Positions 49,949-58,073 of a stretch of DNA of 64,000 bases are shown here, piece after piece (position 1 is the first letter of the stretch; the number at the start of each line of letters is the position of its first letter). This DNA is from Bin5 sp965200685 (GTDB taxonomy: Bacteria; Chloroflexota; Anaerolineae; Caldilineales; Caldilineaceae). A program made the translations under genes and the position numbers. Location: assembly GCA_965200685.1 (NCBI GenBank), contig OZ241379.1, forward strand, positions 4,030,001 through 4,094,000, read 5' to 3'. The notes beneath the pieces are model-generated. The model worked only from the letters and a program-made list of their open reading frames with translations, made no database searches and had not been told where the DNA came from.

Positions 49949-50941
49949 CTAGATAGATCGTTTTGAGCGGGGATTGAGGGCATCATTCAAACCGTCGCCC
50001 AGGAAATTGATGCCCAAGGTAACGATGGCTAAGGTCAAGGCCGGCACGGCCACCAGCCAAGGGCGATAGGACCAACTGCCGAAGTTGGAGGCGATCATGT
50101 TGCCCCAACTTGCCTGGGGCGGCTGTACCCCAATCCCTAGATAGCTCAAGGAGGATTCCAAGCCCATGGCACCGGCGAAATTGAAGGTCAAGGTAACGAT
50201 CACCGGCCCGATGGCATTGGGTAGCAGATGGCGCAGCGCGATCTTTATCTCCGACACGCCTACGGCTTTGGCCGCTTCAATATACTGTTCCTCACGTAGA
50301 GAGAAGATCTGGCCTCGAATCAAGCGGGCATAGCCCGGCCAGGAGACAAAGGCAAGGCCCCCGAAAACGACTAGCAGATCCAACCAAGTTGTATCCGCGA
50401 ACAAAGGAAAACCATTGCTCTCGTAGATCCCTTCGGCCCACGATACAACCGGCTGCTTGATGGAGACCGCAATCAGCGCGGCCAGGAGAAAACCAGGCAT
50501 AGACATCACGATATCAATAAGGCGGCCAATGATGTTATCAGCCAATGGGCCTCCATAGCCGGCTAAGGCACCGAGCAGCACACCGATGATGACGCTGATG
50601 ACCGTGGTAAAGGTAGCGACCAGAGTCGCTGTGCGCGCCCCCCACAGCACCCGGCTGAAGAGATCCCTGCCGATCTCATCAGTGCCTAGCCAATGGTCAG
50701 GGCTAGGCATCTTGGCTACGTTCATCAGATCTTGTTCCGTATAGGAATAGGGCGCGATATAAGGGCCAAAAAAGGCCGCAATCAATAGTAAGGAGGAAAT
50801 GATCAGACCGATGATCGAGAGCCGATTACGCAGCAAGCGCCTCACGGCATCCTGCCAGAGTGATCGGGTCTTTACTTGGCTTTCGCTGTTCAGTTCATCG
50901 CCCAACTTGTTGTGCGAAACTGTCTCGGTACTCTCAACCAT
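49949..50941 (-). CDS. Peptide/nickel-type ABC importer permease (DppC-like, second system)
   Basis: 330 residues. HWLGTDEIGRDLFSRVLWGARTATL (about 97-121) is the DppC signature and LREEQYIEAAKAVGVSEIKIALRHLLPN the EAA loop. The N-terminus carries about 25 extra polar residues. Ends LNDALNPRSKRSI. Fifteen bases downstream of the DppB-like gene. Confidence 0.92.
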   Translation of the reverse strand: MVESTETVSHNKLGDELNSESQVKTRSLWQDAVRRLLRNRLSIIGLIISSLLLIAAFFGPYIAPYSYTEQDLMNVAKMPSPDHWLGTDEIGRDLFSRVLWGARTATLVATFTTVISVIIGVLLGALAGYGGPLADNIIGRLIDIVMSMPGFLLAALIAVSIKQPVVSWAEGIYESNGFPLFADTTWLDLLVVFGGLAFVSWPGYARLIRGQIFSLREEQYIEAAKAVGVSEIKIALRHLLPNAIGPVIVTLTFNFAGAMGLESSLSYLGIGVQPPQASWGNMIASNFGSWSYRPWLVAVPALTLAIVTLGINFLGDGLNDALNPRSKRSI

Positions 50942-50956
50942 TGAAACCTCGGTGGT

Positions 50957-51907
50957 TTACTCAAGTTTGATGCGTGGATCAAGGAAAGGGTAGATCAGAT
51001 CGACGAACAGATTGGTCAGGATAATCATGATCGAACCGACCATCGTGATGCCCAGGATCACCGGGTAGTCAAAACCGCGATAGCCGCCTTCTGACACTGC
51101 ACCGAAACCGGGGATAGCAAAGATAGTGTCCAAGAAGATGCTGCCTACGATCAGCCCTTCAACGATGAAGCCCAAGGTCGTAACCACCGGGATCAGAGCA
51201 TTGCGTAGGATGTGGCGGATGATGATGCGCCACATCTCCAGACCCTTCATCTTGGCGGTACGTACATAGTCATTGGAGAAGATTTCAAGCACTGCGGCGC
51301 GGGTCTGGCGCACGACTACCGACAAAGGGCCCAGCGCCAGAATAAAAACGGGCAAGATTACCTTGGTCTGAAAGAGTCCATCCCACCCTCGGGGCACATT
51401 CATAATCCCCAACACGAGGACAAAGAGGATCAGAAGCAAAGGGGCCAGCACAAAGACTGGCACCGTACGGAAGGCCAGGGTCCCGCCAACGATGGTATAG
51501 TCGAGCCAGGTATTCTGCCGGAGGGCCGCGATACAGCCCAGTGGAATCCCCATCAAGGTCGTTACCACTGCCCCGGCCAGGCCCAATTGGAAGGAAATCG
51601 GAAAGGTCTTGACGATCATACGCAGCACGTTTCGCTGGCCATTGATGGAGATACCCAGATCGCCCTGCAGCAGCCGCCCGATCCAGCGGGTGAACTGTAC
51701 ACCGTAGGAATCATTCAGACCGTACTGGTCCTGGATCCGTTTAATGGCATCTTCTGTGGCTAACGTGTCTAGGGTACCCTCAAATTGGGACATCATCATC
51801 GCCACCGGATCAAAGGGGCTGATCACAGTGAGGGTGAAAGTAATGATGAGGACTGCGCCAAATGTCGGGATCGCGACAGCTAGGCGTTTCAGCGTATAGA
51901 TGAACAT
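50957..51907 (-). CDS. Peptide/nickel-type ABC importer permease (DppB-like, second system)
   Basis: 316 residues, opening MFIYTLKRLAVAIPTFGAVLIITF. The EAA loop is YVRTAKMKGLEMWRIIIRHILRNALIP and the end is LIYPFLDPRIKLE. It works with the DppC-like permease and one or both binding proteins encoded upstream (51987-55414). A spacer with perfect 10-bp inverted arms separates it from the binding-protein stop. Confidence 0.92.
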   Translation of the reverse strand: MFIYTLKRLAVAIPTFGAVLIITFTLTVISPFDPVAMMMSQFEGTLDTLATEDAIKRIQDQYGLNDSYGVQFTRWIGRLLQGDLGISINGQRNVLRMIVKTFPISFQLGLAGAVVTTLMGIPLGCIAALRQNTWLDYTIVGGTLAFRTVPVFVLAPLLLILFVLVLGIMNVPRGWDGLFQTKVILPVFILALGPLSVVVRQTRAAVLEIFSNDYVRTAKMKGLEMWRIIIRHILRNALIPVVTTLGFIVEGLIVGSIFLDTIFAIPGFGAVSEGGYRGFDYPVILGITMVGSIMIILTNLFVDLIYPFLDPRIKLE

Positions 51908-51925
51908 ATCAACACCTCAGTACCT

Positions 51926-51981
51926 ATGGTCAGTGGCCAGTGACTACAGTTCTTGGTCACGAGCCACTGGGCACTGACCAT
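51926..51981. repeat. Intergenic inverted repeat ATGGTCAGTG / CACTGACCAT
   Basis: Perfect 10-bp arms (51926-51935 and 51972-51981) enclosing GGCCAGTGACTACAGTT and GAGCCACTGG words. Confidence 0.75.
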
Positions 51982-51986
51982 TGCTG

Positions 51987-53663
51987 TTACTGCTCCGCCA
52001 CGTAGATATCAAGCAAAGTTGACCAGTTGTTGTCTACGTTGGCATCGAAATTTTTGACATGGGGCTGGACCACATACTCGTACAGATCCCAGATCATGGG
52101 CAGGAAGTAGTAGTGCCCGAGCAATCGGTTTTCTGCAGCCGAGACTTTGTCGCAGAACTCTGGGCTTTGCGGGTCAAGAATCTCAAGTTCTGCCATCATC
52201 GCGGCCAGCTCTTCATCTTCCAAGCCAACGTCATGTGGTGCCTCGTAATACTTCCAGAGACCGACGATCATGGCGGCGGGATCTGGAATTGTGGCACCCC
52301 AACTGTTGCGCTGGACATTGATCAGGTCAACTTCCTGGCCCCAGGCGTCCCCCCAGCCCGGACGGATTTCTACATCAGTAATGCCCAACACGTTCTTCCA
52401 TTGCTCTGCCATGATCTCGGCTGTACGCAGATAATTGGGCGACTGGCCACCGCTTGAGATGCGGATCTTGGGCAGATCTTCCGGCCCACCATACGTAGAG
52501 GCGGCCAATTCCTGTTTGGCACGTTCCGGATCATAGCCAAAGTCAGGCCAGTTGTCGGCCACGAAACAGGGCAGCTCCGGCGTAAGATGTGTCTTCATCA
52601 CCCGTTCATTGCGCGAGCCTTCATAGGCCGCGCTGATCGCCAGATCCCAATCTACTGCATGCAACAGAGCACGACGGACGTTAATATCATCCATGGGCGG
52701 CTTGGTCGTATGAAGGGCAAAGTAGAAATTGGTAGCGTAGGGGATGAGCACGAAGAGTTCAGGGCTTTCGGCTCGCAGAGGCTCACGGATGTTTGTAAAC
52801 CAGTGGGCGACGTCCGCCTCGCCATTTTGCCACATCAGGTACGTAATGTTTTCATCGTTCGACCACTGGGCTTCGATCCGTTCGATGAATGGCTTCTTTT
52901 CACCCCACCAGTTCGGGTTTTGTACGATGACGTATTCCCGGGTATCCAGATCCCACACTTCGATCTTGAACGGCCCATTCACCCGGGTGTTGGCATCGGC
53001 TGCGAACTCGTCTGCGTTCACATCTTCCATCTTGACGAAACCGGTATTGTAATGGGCCATGTTGGCGATAAATGTTGGGCTCGGCGCGGCGAGAGTGATC
53101 TGTAGGGTCTTGTCATCCACTGCAACCAGCCCGGAGATGGTATCAGCTTCGCCATCGGTCACCGCTTGCGCGCCTTCAATCCCACCAAGCCGCAGAAAGG
53201 CCCAACAGGTGGTGCAATTCGGGCTGACTGCCCAGGACCAGTAGTCGATGGCGTCTTGGGCCACTACCGGCGAGCCATCGGACCAGACAGCATCCGGATG
53301 GATATGGATGGTATAGACTGAGTTATCATCGTTGACTTCCCACTCGGTAGCCAACCAGGGGTGGATATCGTGGTTGCGGTCTCGCAGGAAGAAGGGCATC
53401 CACATATGGGAGATCCAGGGGCGGCCAAAGCCACTTTCTGAGGCCGGGTTGAGACGGCCGAGATCCCTAGTCACATAGCGGATGGTCTGGTCCTCGGCCG
53501 CGTCCGCCGGCATCTGGCGGCCGGTCGGTTCGGCGGCCATCTGTTCTTCGCTGGCTGGGGCCGACATCTCTTCAGCGGCTGGGGCCGCTGGCGCGGCACA
53601 GGCAGACAGGACCAGGGCCGCGAGCAGCAGCAGAGAAAATAGATAGGAATTGCACTTTTTCAT
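51987..53663 (-). CDS. Family 5 solute-binding lipoprotein (second system, copy A)
   Basis: A 558-residue binding protein with signal peptide, lipobox LVLSAC (Cys about 21), an Ala/Pro/Glu tether, and an SBP_bac_5 domain. It is a paralogue of the gene at 53735: the first 70 residues after the signal are almost identical (PASEEQMAAEPTGRQMP, then AEDQTIRYVTR), and many landmarks recur (IHIHPDAVWSDGSPV / IHIHPDAIWNDGSPV; IRISSGGQSPNYLRTAEIM / IRISTGGQSPNYIRTAEIM). Two binding proteins for one permease pair would widen the substrate range. Confidence 0.9.
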   Translation of the reverse strand: MKKCNSYLFSLLLLAALVLSACAAPAAPAAEEMSAPASEEQMAAEPTGRQMPADAAEDQTIRYVTRDLGRLNPASESGFGRPWISHMWMPFFLRDRNHDIHPWLATEWEVNDDNSVYTIHIHPDAVWSDGSPVVAQDAIDYWSWAVSPNCTTCWAFLRLGGIEGAQAVTDGEADTISGLVAVDDKTLQITLAAPSPTFIANMAHYNTGFVKMEDVNADEFAADANTRVNGPFKIEVWDLDTREYVIVQNPNWWGEKKPFIERIEAQWSNDENITYLMWQNGEADVAHWFTNIREPLRAESPELFVLIPYATNFYFALHTTKPPMDDINVRRALLHAVDWDLAISAAYEGSRNERVMKTHLTPELPCFVADNWPDFGYDPERAKQELAASTYGGPEDLPKIRISSGGQSPNYLRTAEIMAEQWKNVLGITDVEIRPGWGDAWGQEVDLINVQRNSWGATIPDPAAMIVGLWKYYEAPHDVGLEDEELAAMMAELEILDPQSPEFCDKVSAAENRLLGHYYFLPMIWDLYEYVVQPHVKNFDANVDNNWSTLLDIYVAEQ

Positions 53664-53693
53664 AGAGTTAGCCTCTTGTTTTGCATTATGGGA

Positions 53694-53725
53694 ATGGTCT
53701 GTGACCAGTCATTGTCACAGACCAT
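53694..53725. repeat. Intergenic inverted repeat ATGGTCTGTGAC / GTCACAGACCAT
   Basis: Perfect 12-bp arms (53694-53705, 53714-53725) with an 8-base loop; a strong RNA hairpin between the two binding-protein genes. It could set different expression of the two genes by slowing transcription or protecting a 3' end. Confidence 0.75.
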
Positions 53726-53734
53726 TGTCGTTAA

Positions 53735-55414
53735 TTATTCTGCCGCGACGTAGATGTCCAGCAGTGAAGCCCAGTTGTTGTCCACATTGGTCGAGAAGTT
53801 CTTGATGCGGGGCTTTACATTGTAGCCGTAGGGATCCCAGATCATAGGGATAATGGGATAGTGGCCGAGCATACGGGCTTCGGCCTCCTGCACCATGCCA
53901 CAAAAGGCTGGGTCGTCGCGCGACATCCCCTTCAGAGCCTCGATCATCTCCGCCAGCTCTGGGTCATCCGCTGCGCTTCCTGCTCTTTCAGTGTCCCCAT
54001 AATTGGCTAGATGGCCAGCGAGGAAATTGGGCGGGTCGGGGAGGATAGCCCCTAAACTCTGGCGGCGTACATTGACCAGCTCGGCATCCTGGCCCCAGGC
54101 ATCCAACCAGCCGGGGCGGATCTCCACATCGGTAATGCCCAGATTGTTCTTCCACTGCTCCACCATGATTTCAGCGGTGCGGATATAGTTGGGGGACTGG
54201 CCACCGGTGCTGATGCGGATCTTGGGCAGATTCTCCGGCCCGCCGTATTTGGACGCGGCCAGCTCTTCCCTAGCTAGTTCAGGATCGAAGCCGAAATCGG
54301 GCCAGTTGTTCTCCATGTAACATTGAAGCTCCGGCGTCAAGAGCGATGACATGAAACGGTCGTCTCGGGTACCCTCCCAAGCTGCCGAGATAGCGGGACG
54401 CCAGTCTACCGCGTGAACCAAGGCCCGGCGGACATTGATATCATCTAGCGGTTCCACCCCGGCCCAGAACGTGTAAAACAGGTTTGTGGCGTATGGAATG
54501 ACTGTGAAGGTCTCTTTCTCCACCTGCTCCCGCACATTGGTGAGGAAGAAGACGATATCCACCTCGTCGTTCTGCCACATGATGAAGGAAATATTTTCAT
54601 CCGCGGATGGAGTGGCGATAATGCGCTCAATCAAGGGTTGTTTGTCCCCCCACCAGTTGGGATTCTGCACGATCTCGAACTTCTGCTCGTCTACATCCCA
54701 ATCTTGGAGCATGAAGGGGCCATTGACCCGGGTCTCGGCCGTTGCCGAAAAATCTTCCCCAGTGATATCCTCTACCTTGACGAAGCCTGTATCAAAGAGG
54801 GCAACCCGCTGGGGGAACAGGGGGTCCGCTGTCTTCAGACGAATTTCCAGAGTCTTATCATCTACTGCCACGATGCCCGAAACCTCTTCCGCCTCGCCGT
54901 TGATCACCGCCTCAGCACCTTCAATCAGGTCAAAGCCGGTAAAACGGGACAGATAACAGCCGATACAGCGTTCGGGATGCAGGCCGTATTCCCAGTAGAC
55001 CTTGGCTTCTTGCGCGAGTACTGGCGATCCATCGTTCCAGATCGCGTCCGGATGGATATGGATGGTGTAGACTGTCTGGTCGTCGTTGGCATCAATGCCG
55101 GTAGCCAGCCAAGGCGACAGGTTGTGGTTTGTATCGCGGATGAAGAAGGGCATCCACATATGGGAGATGATAAAGCGTCCGAACCCACCCTCGGCTGCGG
55201 GATTCAAGCGGCCAAATCCCCGGGTCACATAGCGGATGGTCTGGTCCTCGGCCGCGTCCGCTGGCATCTGGCGGCCGGTCGGTTCGGCGGCCATCTGTTC
55301 TTCGCTGGCTGGGGCCGGCATCTCTTCAGCGACTGGAGCCGCTGGCGCGGCACAGGCTGCCAAAATGATGGCCAGCAGAAGAACCATTACATAACGGAGA
55401 TAGTGTTGTGTCAT
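53735..55414 (-). CDS. Family 5 solute-binding lipoprotein (second system, copy B)
   Basis: A 559-residue paralogue of the following gene, with lipobox ILAAC (Cys about 20) and the same Ala/Pro/Glu tether. It is the first gene of the importer operon (binding protein B, binding protein A, DppB, DppC), and its promoter region is at 55654-55682. The DNA for the tether and the first mature residues is close to identical between copies (about 55240-55316 and 53487-53563), while the domains have diverged more, suggesting gene conversion or a constraint on the tether. Confidence 0.9.
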   Translation of the reverse strand: MTQHYLRYVMVLLLAIILAACAAPAAPVAEEMPAPASEEQMAAEPTGRQMPADAAEDQTIRYVTRGFGRLNPAAEGGFGRFIISHMWMPFFIRDTNHNLSPWLATGIDANDDQTVYTIHIHPDAIWNDGSPVLAQEAKVYWEYGLHPERCIGCYLSRFTGFDLIEGAEAVINGEAEEVSGIVAVDDKTLEIRLKTADPLFPQRVALFDTGFVKVEDITGEDFSATAETRVNGPFMLQDWDVDEQKFEIVQNPNWWGDKQPLIERIIATPSADENISFIMWQNDEVDIVFFLTNVREQVEKETFTVIPYATNLFYTFWAGVEPLDDINVRRALVHAVDWRPAISAAWEGTRDDRFMSSLLTPELQCYMENNWPDFGFDPELAREELAASKYGGPENLPKIRISTGGQSPNYIRTAEIMVEQWKNNLGITDVEIRPGWLDAWGQDAELVNVRRQSLGAILPDPPNFLAGHLANYGDTERAGSAADDPELAEMIEALKGMSRDDPAFCGMVQEAEARMLGHYPIIPMIWDPYGYNVKPRIKNFSTNVDNNWASLLDIYVAAE

Positions 55415-55521
55415 ATGCGTCCCTCCTTAGGACGATGGAGAAAAGTGAATGAACCACGTACACATGTGATGGAGGTACATACAATACGCAAGCTGCCTTG
55501 AATGAGGTGTGAAAACAAAAT

Positions 55522-55682
55522 GCTTCAACCACTGTACCACAGCGCGGCCGCTGAAGCAGAGAAGAGAGACTGTATGGACTCTGTAGTGGCTGAAGCGTTC
55601 GCACACTGCACATCTGCGCCGCATCGTGCGAATGCCGAATAGTACTGAGCAGTACTATGCCAAAAGGATGATATTTTGTCAA
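55522..55682 (-). promoter_or_regulatory. Promoter, palindrome and structured leader of the second importer operon
   Basis: Minus strand: TTGACA (55677-55682), 17-bp spacer, CATAGT (55654-55659). The perfect inverted repeat AGTACT-GAGC-AGTACT (55641-55656) overlaps the -10 box and presumed start, so it is a good operator candidate. The 230-base leader contains long arms GCTTCAACCACT (55522-55533) and AGTGGCTGAAGC (55585-55596) that can pair, with one mismatch. No gene is seen in 55415-55698. Confidence 0.5.
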
Positions 55683-55698
55683 GGATGAAAACCGGGCT

Positions 55699-56889
55699 TC
55701 AGTGTCGGCGCCCCATGGTAGGGGCCTGCATGGCGTCTGAATCGTCAACCGCAAAGCGATCTGGCGCGAAAGAGGAGATGTCGATACTGGTTTTTTCGCC
55801 TGCTGCCAACTCAGCCAGCAGTAAGCCCGCGACCGGGCTGTAGGCGAAGCCGCCAGAATGGAACGCTGTGCCGAATACCAGACCAGGTAGCTGGGGCAGA
55901 GACCCCAAAATCGGTTCCCCGTCCCCTGAGAAGGAGATCAACCCCACCTGCTCGGTCTCCCATTTCGTCCCCGCCAGCTTGGGAAGCAATGGCGTCAGGT
56001 TGGCCGACAAGTCCGCAGGTACGCTGGCCGGGGCAGACAGAGCCGACATGTGAAAGGCCAAATCATCCACCAGATATTCCACCTGCTCCTCGGTTTCACC
56101 ACCGGCTAACAAGCGAAAATCGCCCGTTCCCAGACGGGCAGGGCGGATATATCCACCCTGGGGATTGGCATTGATGGCGGGTATTGCCACAGGGCCCGGC
56201 AATTCCGCGCTGACATAGCGTTGGTGGACAAACGACTTGACGGGCAACTGCAGACCGAACTGGGCCATGAAGGCCCGGGTCCAAACGTGTACAGTGCAGA
56301 TCACCACATCCCCCGCCAGCATACCCATGCCTGTCTCCACACCGACCGCCCGGCCATTCTCGATCTGTAGCCCGCGCACGCGCACGTTCTCGTAGATCTC
56401 TACACCCCGATCGCGACAGCGTCTGGCCAAGGCCGGGACAAATTCATGCGGTTCACTGTAACCGCCCAACGGGTCGTAGAGACCGATATGGTCCGCAGCG
56501 GGTACGAGATCCGGCCAACGCCGGCCCATCTCATCCGCATCTAGGATTTCATACGGGAAGTCAAGGCGATCATACAGGGGGAGCAGTGCTTCCCGCTGCG
56601 CCCACAAAGAGCCATCAAAGAGATTCAGGCAGCCGACGTTCTGGAAACAGTAGCCATAGCACTCCAAATCCGCGGACAACTCTTGATAGAGGCGCAGGCT
56701 GATCCGCCGGGCCAGGACGCCGGCCTCTGTCCACAGAAGCCCGGTAATAATCCCGCCGGCACGACTGCTGGCCCCCTCGCCAACCTGCCCTTTTTCCAGC
56801 AGAACGACTTTATGAAATGGCTTACTGGCCAACTGATAGGCGGTATTCAGACCGATGACACCGCCTCCCACTACGATGAATCTAGCCAT
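55699..56889 (-). CDS. FAD-dependent oxidoreductase, DAO (glycine/D-amino acid oxidase) family
   Basis: 396 residues with the FAD dinucleotide-binding VVGGGVIGLNTAYQL at the N-terminus, EGASSRAGGIITG next to it, and a C-terminal GTAFHSGGFAYSPVAG that contacts the flavin. Family members oxidise secondary or tertiary amines: sarcosine, glycine, D-amino acids, N-methyl compounds. Its start codon overlaps the stop of the LLM-family gene (TAATG), so the two are translated together. It suits a pathway that removes amine groups from imported compounds. Confidence 0.88.
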   Translation of the reverse strand: MARFIVVGGGVIGLNTAYQLASKPFHKVVLLEKGQVGEGASSRAGGIITGLLWTEAGVLARRISLRLYQELSADLECYGYCFQNVGCLNLFDGSLWAQREALLPLYDRLDFPYEILDADEMGRRWPDLVPAADHIGLYDPLGGYSEPHEFVPALARRCRDRGVEIYENVRVRGLQIENGRAVGVETGMGMLAGDVVICTVHVWTRAFMAQFGLQLPVKSFVHQRYVSAELPGPVAIPAINANPQGGYIRPARLGTGDFRLLAGGETEEQVEYLVDDLAFHMSALSAPASVPADLSANLTPLLPKLAGTKWETEQVGLISFSGDGEPILGSLPQLPGLVFGTAFHSGGFAYSPVAGLLLAELAAGEKTSIDISSFAPDRFAVDDSDAMQAPTMGRRH

Positions 56890-57746
56890 TAGCTGTTTGG
56901 TATCACTGCAGAAGCGATTGTCTCTAGCTGATGCTGTATTTCAGCTGCGCTTTGACATCTGTTAAAATCAAATAATATATGATCCACACCTGCTTCAGCA
57001 TAGTTTCCGATCTTGTCGCTGATGGCTGATATGGGCCCGCTGAAGGGTGTGTCGGGGTCGATCTCTGCGCCGACCCAGGTCCGTCCATGGAAGATCACCG
57101 GGACCGACCTGCCATTGGCCCACTCTTGCAATTTCCTAACACCTGCCGCGACCTCAGCTGGGCTGATGTGGATGGGCTGCCACCCATCGCCTATGGTCGC
57201 CGCGCGGCGAATGGCCGCGTCGCTAAGGCCCCCAATCGTAAGCGGTGGCCCGTTCTGCTGCACAGGTTTCGGCTCAAAGACACATTGCTCAAAGTTGATC
57301 CACTCACCATGAAAGGCCGGCTGTTCTTCATTCCACAAGATACGCATAACCTGCATCCATTCGTCCATGATGCGGCCGCGCTGACGAAAATCAGTTCTCA
57401 GATAACGATATTCGTCCTCCATCCATCCCACGCCGACCCCCAGAATGAGCCGGCCATTTGAATATTGATCAACAGCGGCAGCCTGCTTAGCGGCTAGGAC
57501 CGGATCCCGCTGGGGCAGCACGAGTACTGTCGTGCCCAAGCTGACCTGTTGGGTGATGGCAGCTACATAGCCCAAGGTGACAAACGTTTCAATCATACAG
57601 AAATCTTGATATTGGGATTGGACGAGAATATGATCGGCGGCCCATAATGAATCATAGCCGGCCTGTTCCGCAGCCTGTGCCACCTGCTTGACAGCCTGCG
57701 CGGATTTTGCCGGGCCGTGGCTTGGGAGAAAGACGCCAAATTTCAT
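56889..57746 (-). CDS. LLM class flavin-dependent (probably F420) oxidoreductase
   Basis: 285 residues of the luciferase-like monooxygenase superfamily: MKFGVFLPSHGP start, YDSLWAADHILV, GTTVLVLPQRDPVLAAKQAAAVDQYSNGRLILGVGVGW (typical of TIGR03619-like F420 enzymes) and LTIGGLSDAAIRRAATIGDGW. Either FMN or F420 could be the cofactor; no F420 biosynthesis gene is present. A strong AGGAGGAATTTT precedes the ATG. It is the first gene of the minus-strand block. Confidence 0.87.
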   Translation of the reverse strand: MKFGVFLPSHGPAKSAQAVKQVAQAAEQAGYDSLWAADHILVQSQYQDFCMIETFVTLGYVAAITQQVSLGTTVLVLPQRDPVLAAKQAAAVDQYSNGRLILGVGVGWMEDEYRYLRTDFRQRGRIMDEWMQVMRILWNEEQPAFHGEWINFEQCVFEPKPVQQNGPPLTIGGLSDAAIRRAATIGDGWQPIHISPAEVAAGVRKLQEWANGRSVPVIFHGRTWVGAEIDPDTPFSGPISAISDKIGNYAEAGVDHILFDFNRCQSAAEIQHQLETIASAVIPNS

Positions 57747-58073
57747 AAAATTCCTCCTAGATCATCACCTCAAGACAGCGTCATTGGTTAGTTACACAAC
57801 CATAACCATTGGATAACAACAGCTTTTAAGATACCTCTTCAGGTAACTATATAGGATGATGAAGGACATGTCAAATGAATTTTACATGCCCCATTGCTAT
57901 CAAATTGTAACAGTGCAGACCTGCCTACAGGCAGGCCAGATGGGGTCAGATCACATAACGGAGAAGGCTCTGAGCAGCGAATCAAAGCTATCGCCTGATT
58001 GCGTATATCGCTACCTAGTAGTATGCTCACGGCCTCGCACGCAGGCGATAACCACACTGACAGGAGACCGACA
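57747..58073. other. Divergent intergenic region
   Basis: A 327-bp AT-rich spacer between the LLM gene and the M23/LRR gene. No gene is supported; the open frame starting at 57999 only extends the next gene upstream of its ribosome site. A small palindrome CTGCCTACAGGCAG lies at 57921-57934. Confidence 0.5.

Noticed and set aside
57999..58073. Upstream extension of the M23/LRR protein
   Set aside because: The 25 extra residues precede an AGGAGA ribosome site and would put the signal helix far from the N-terminus.
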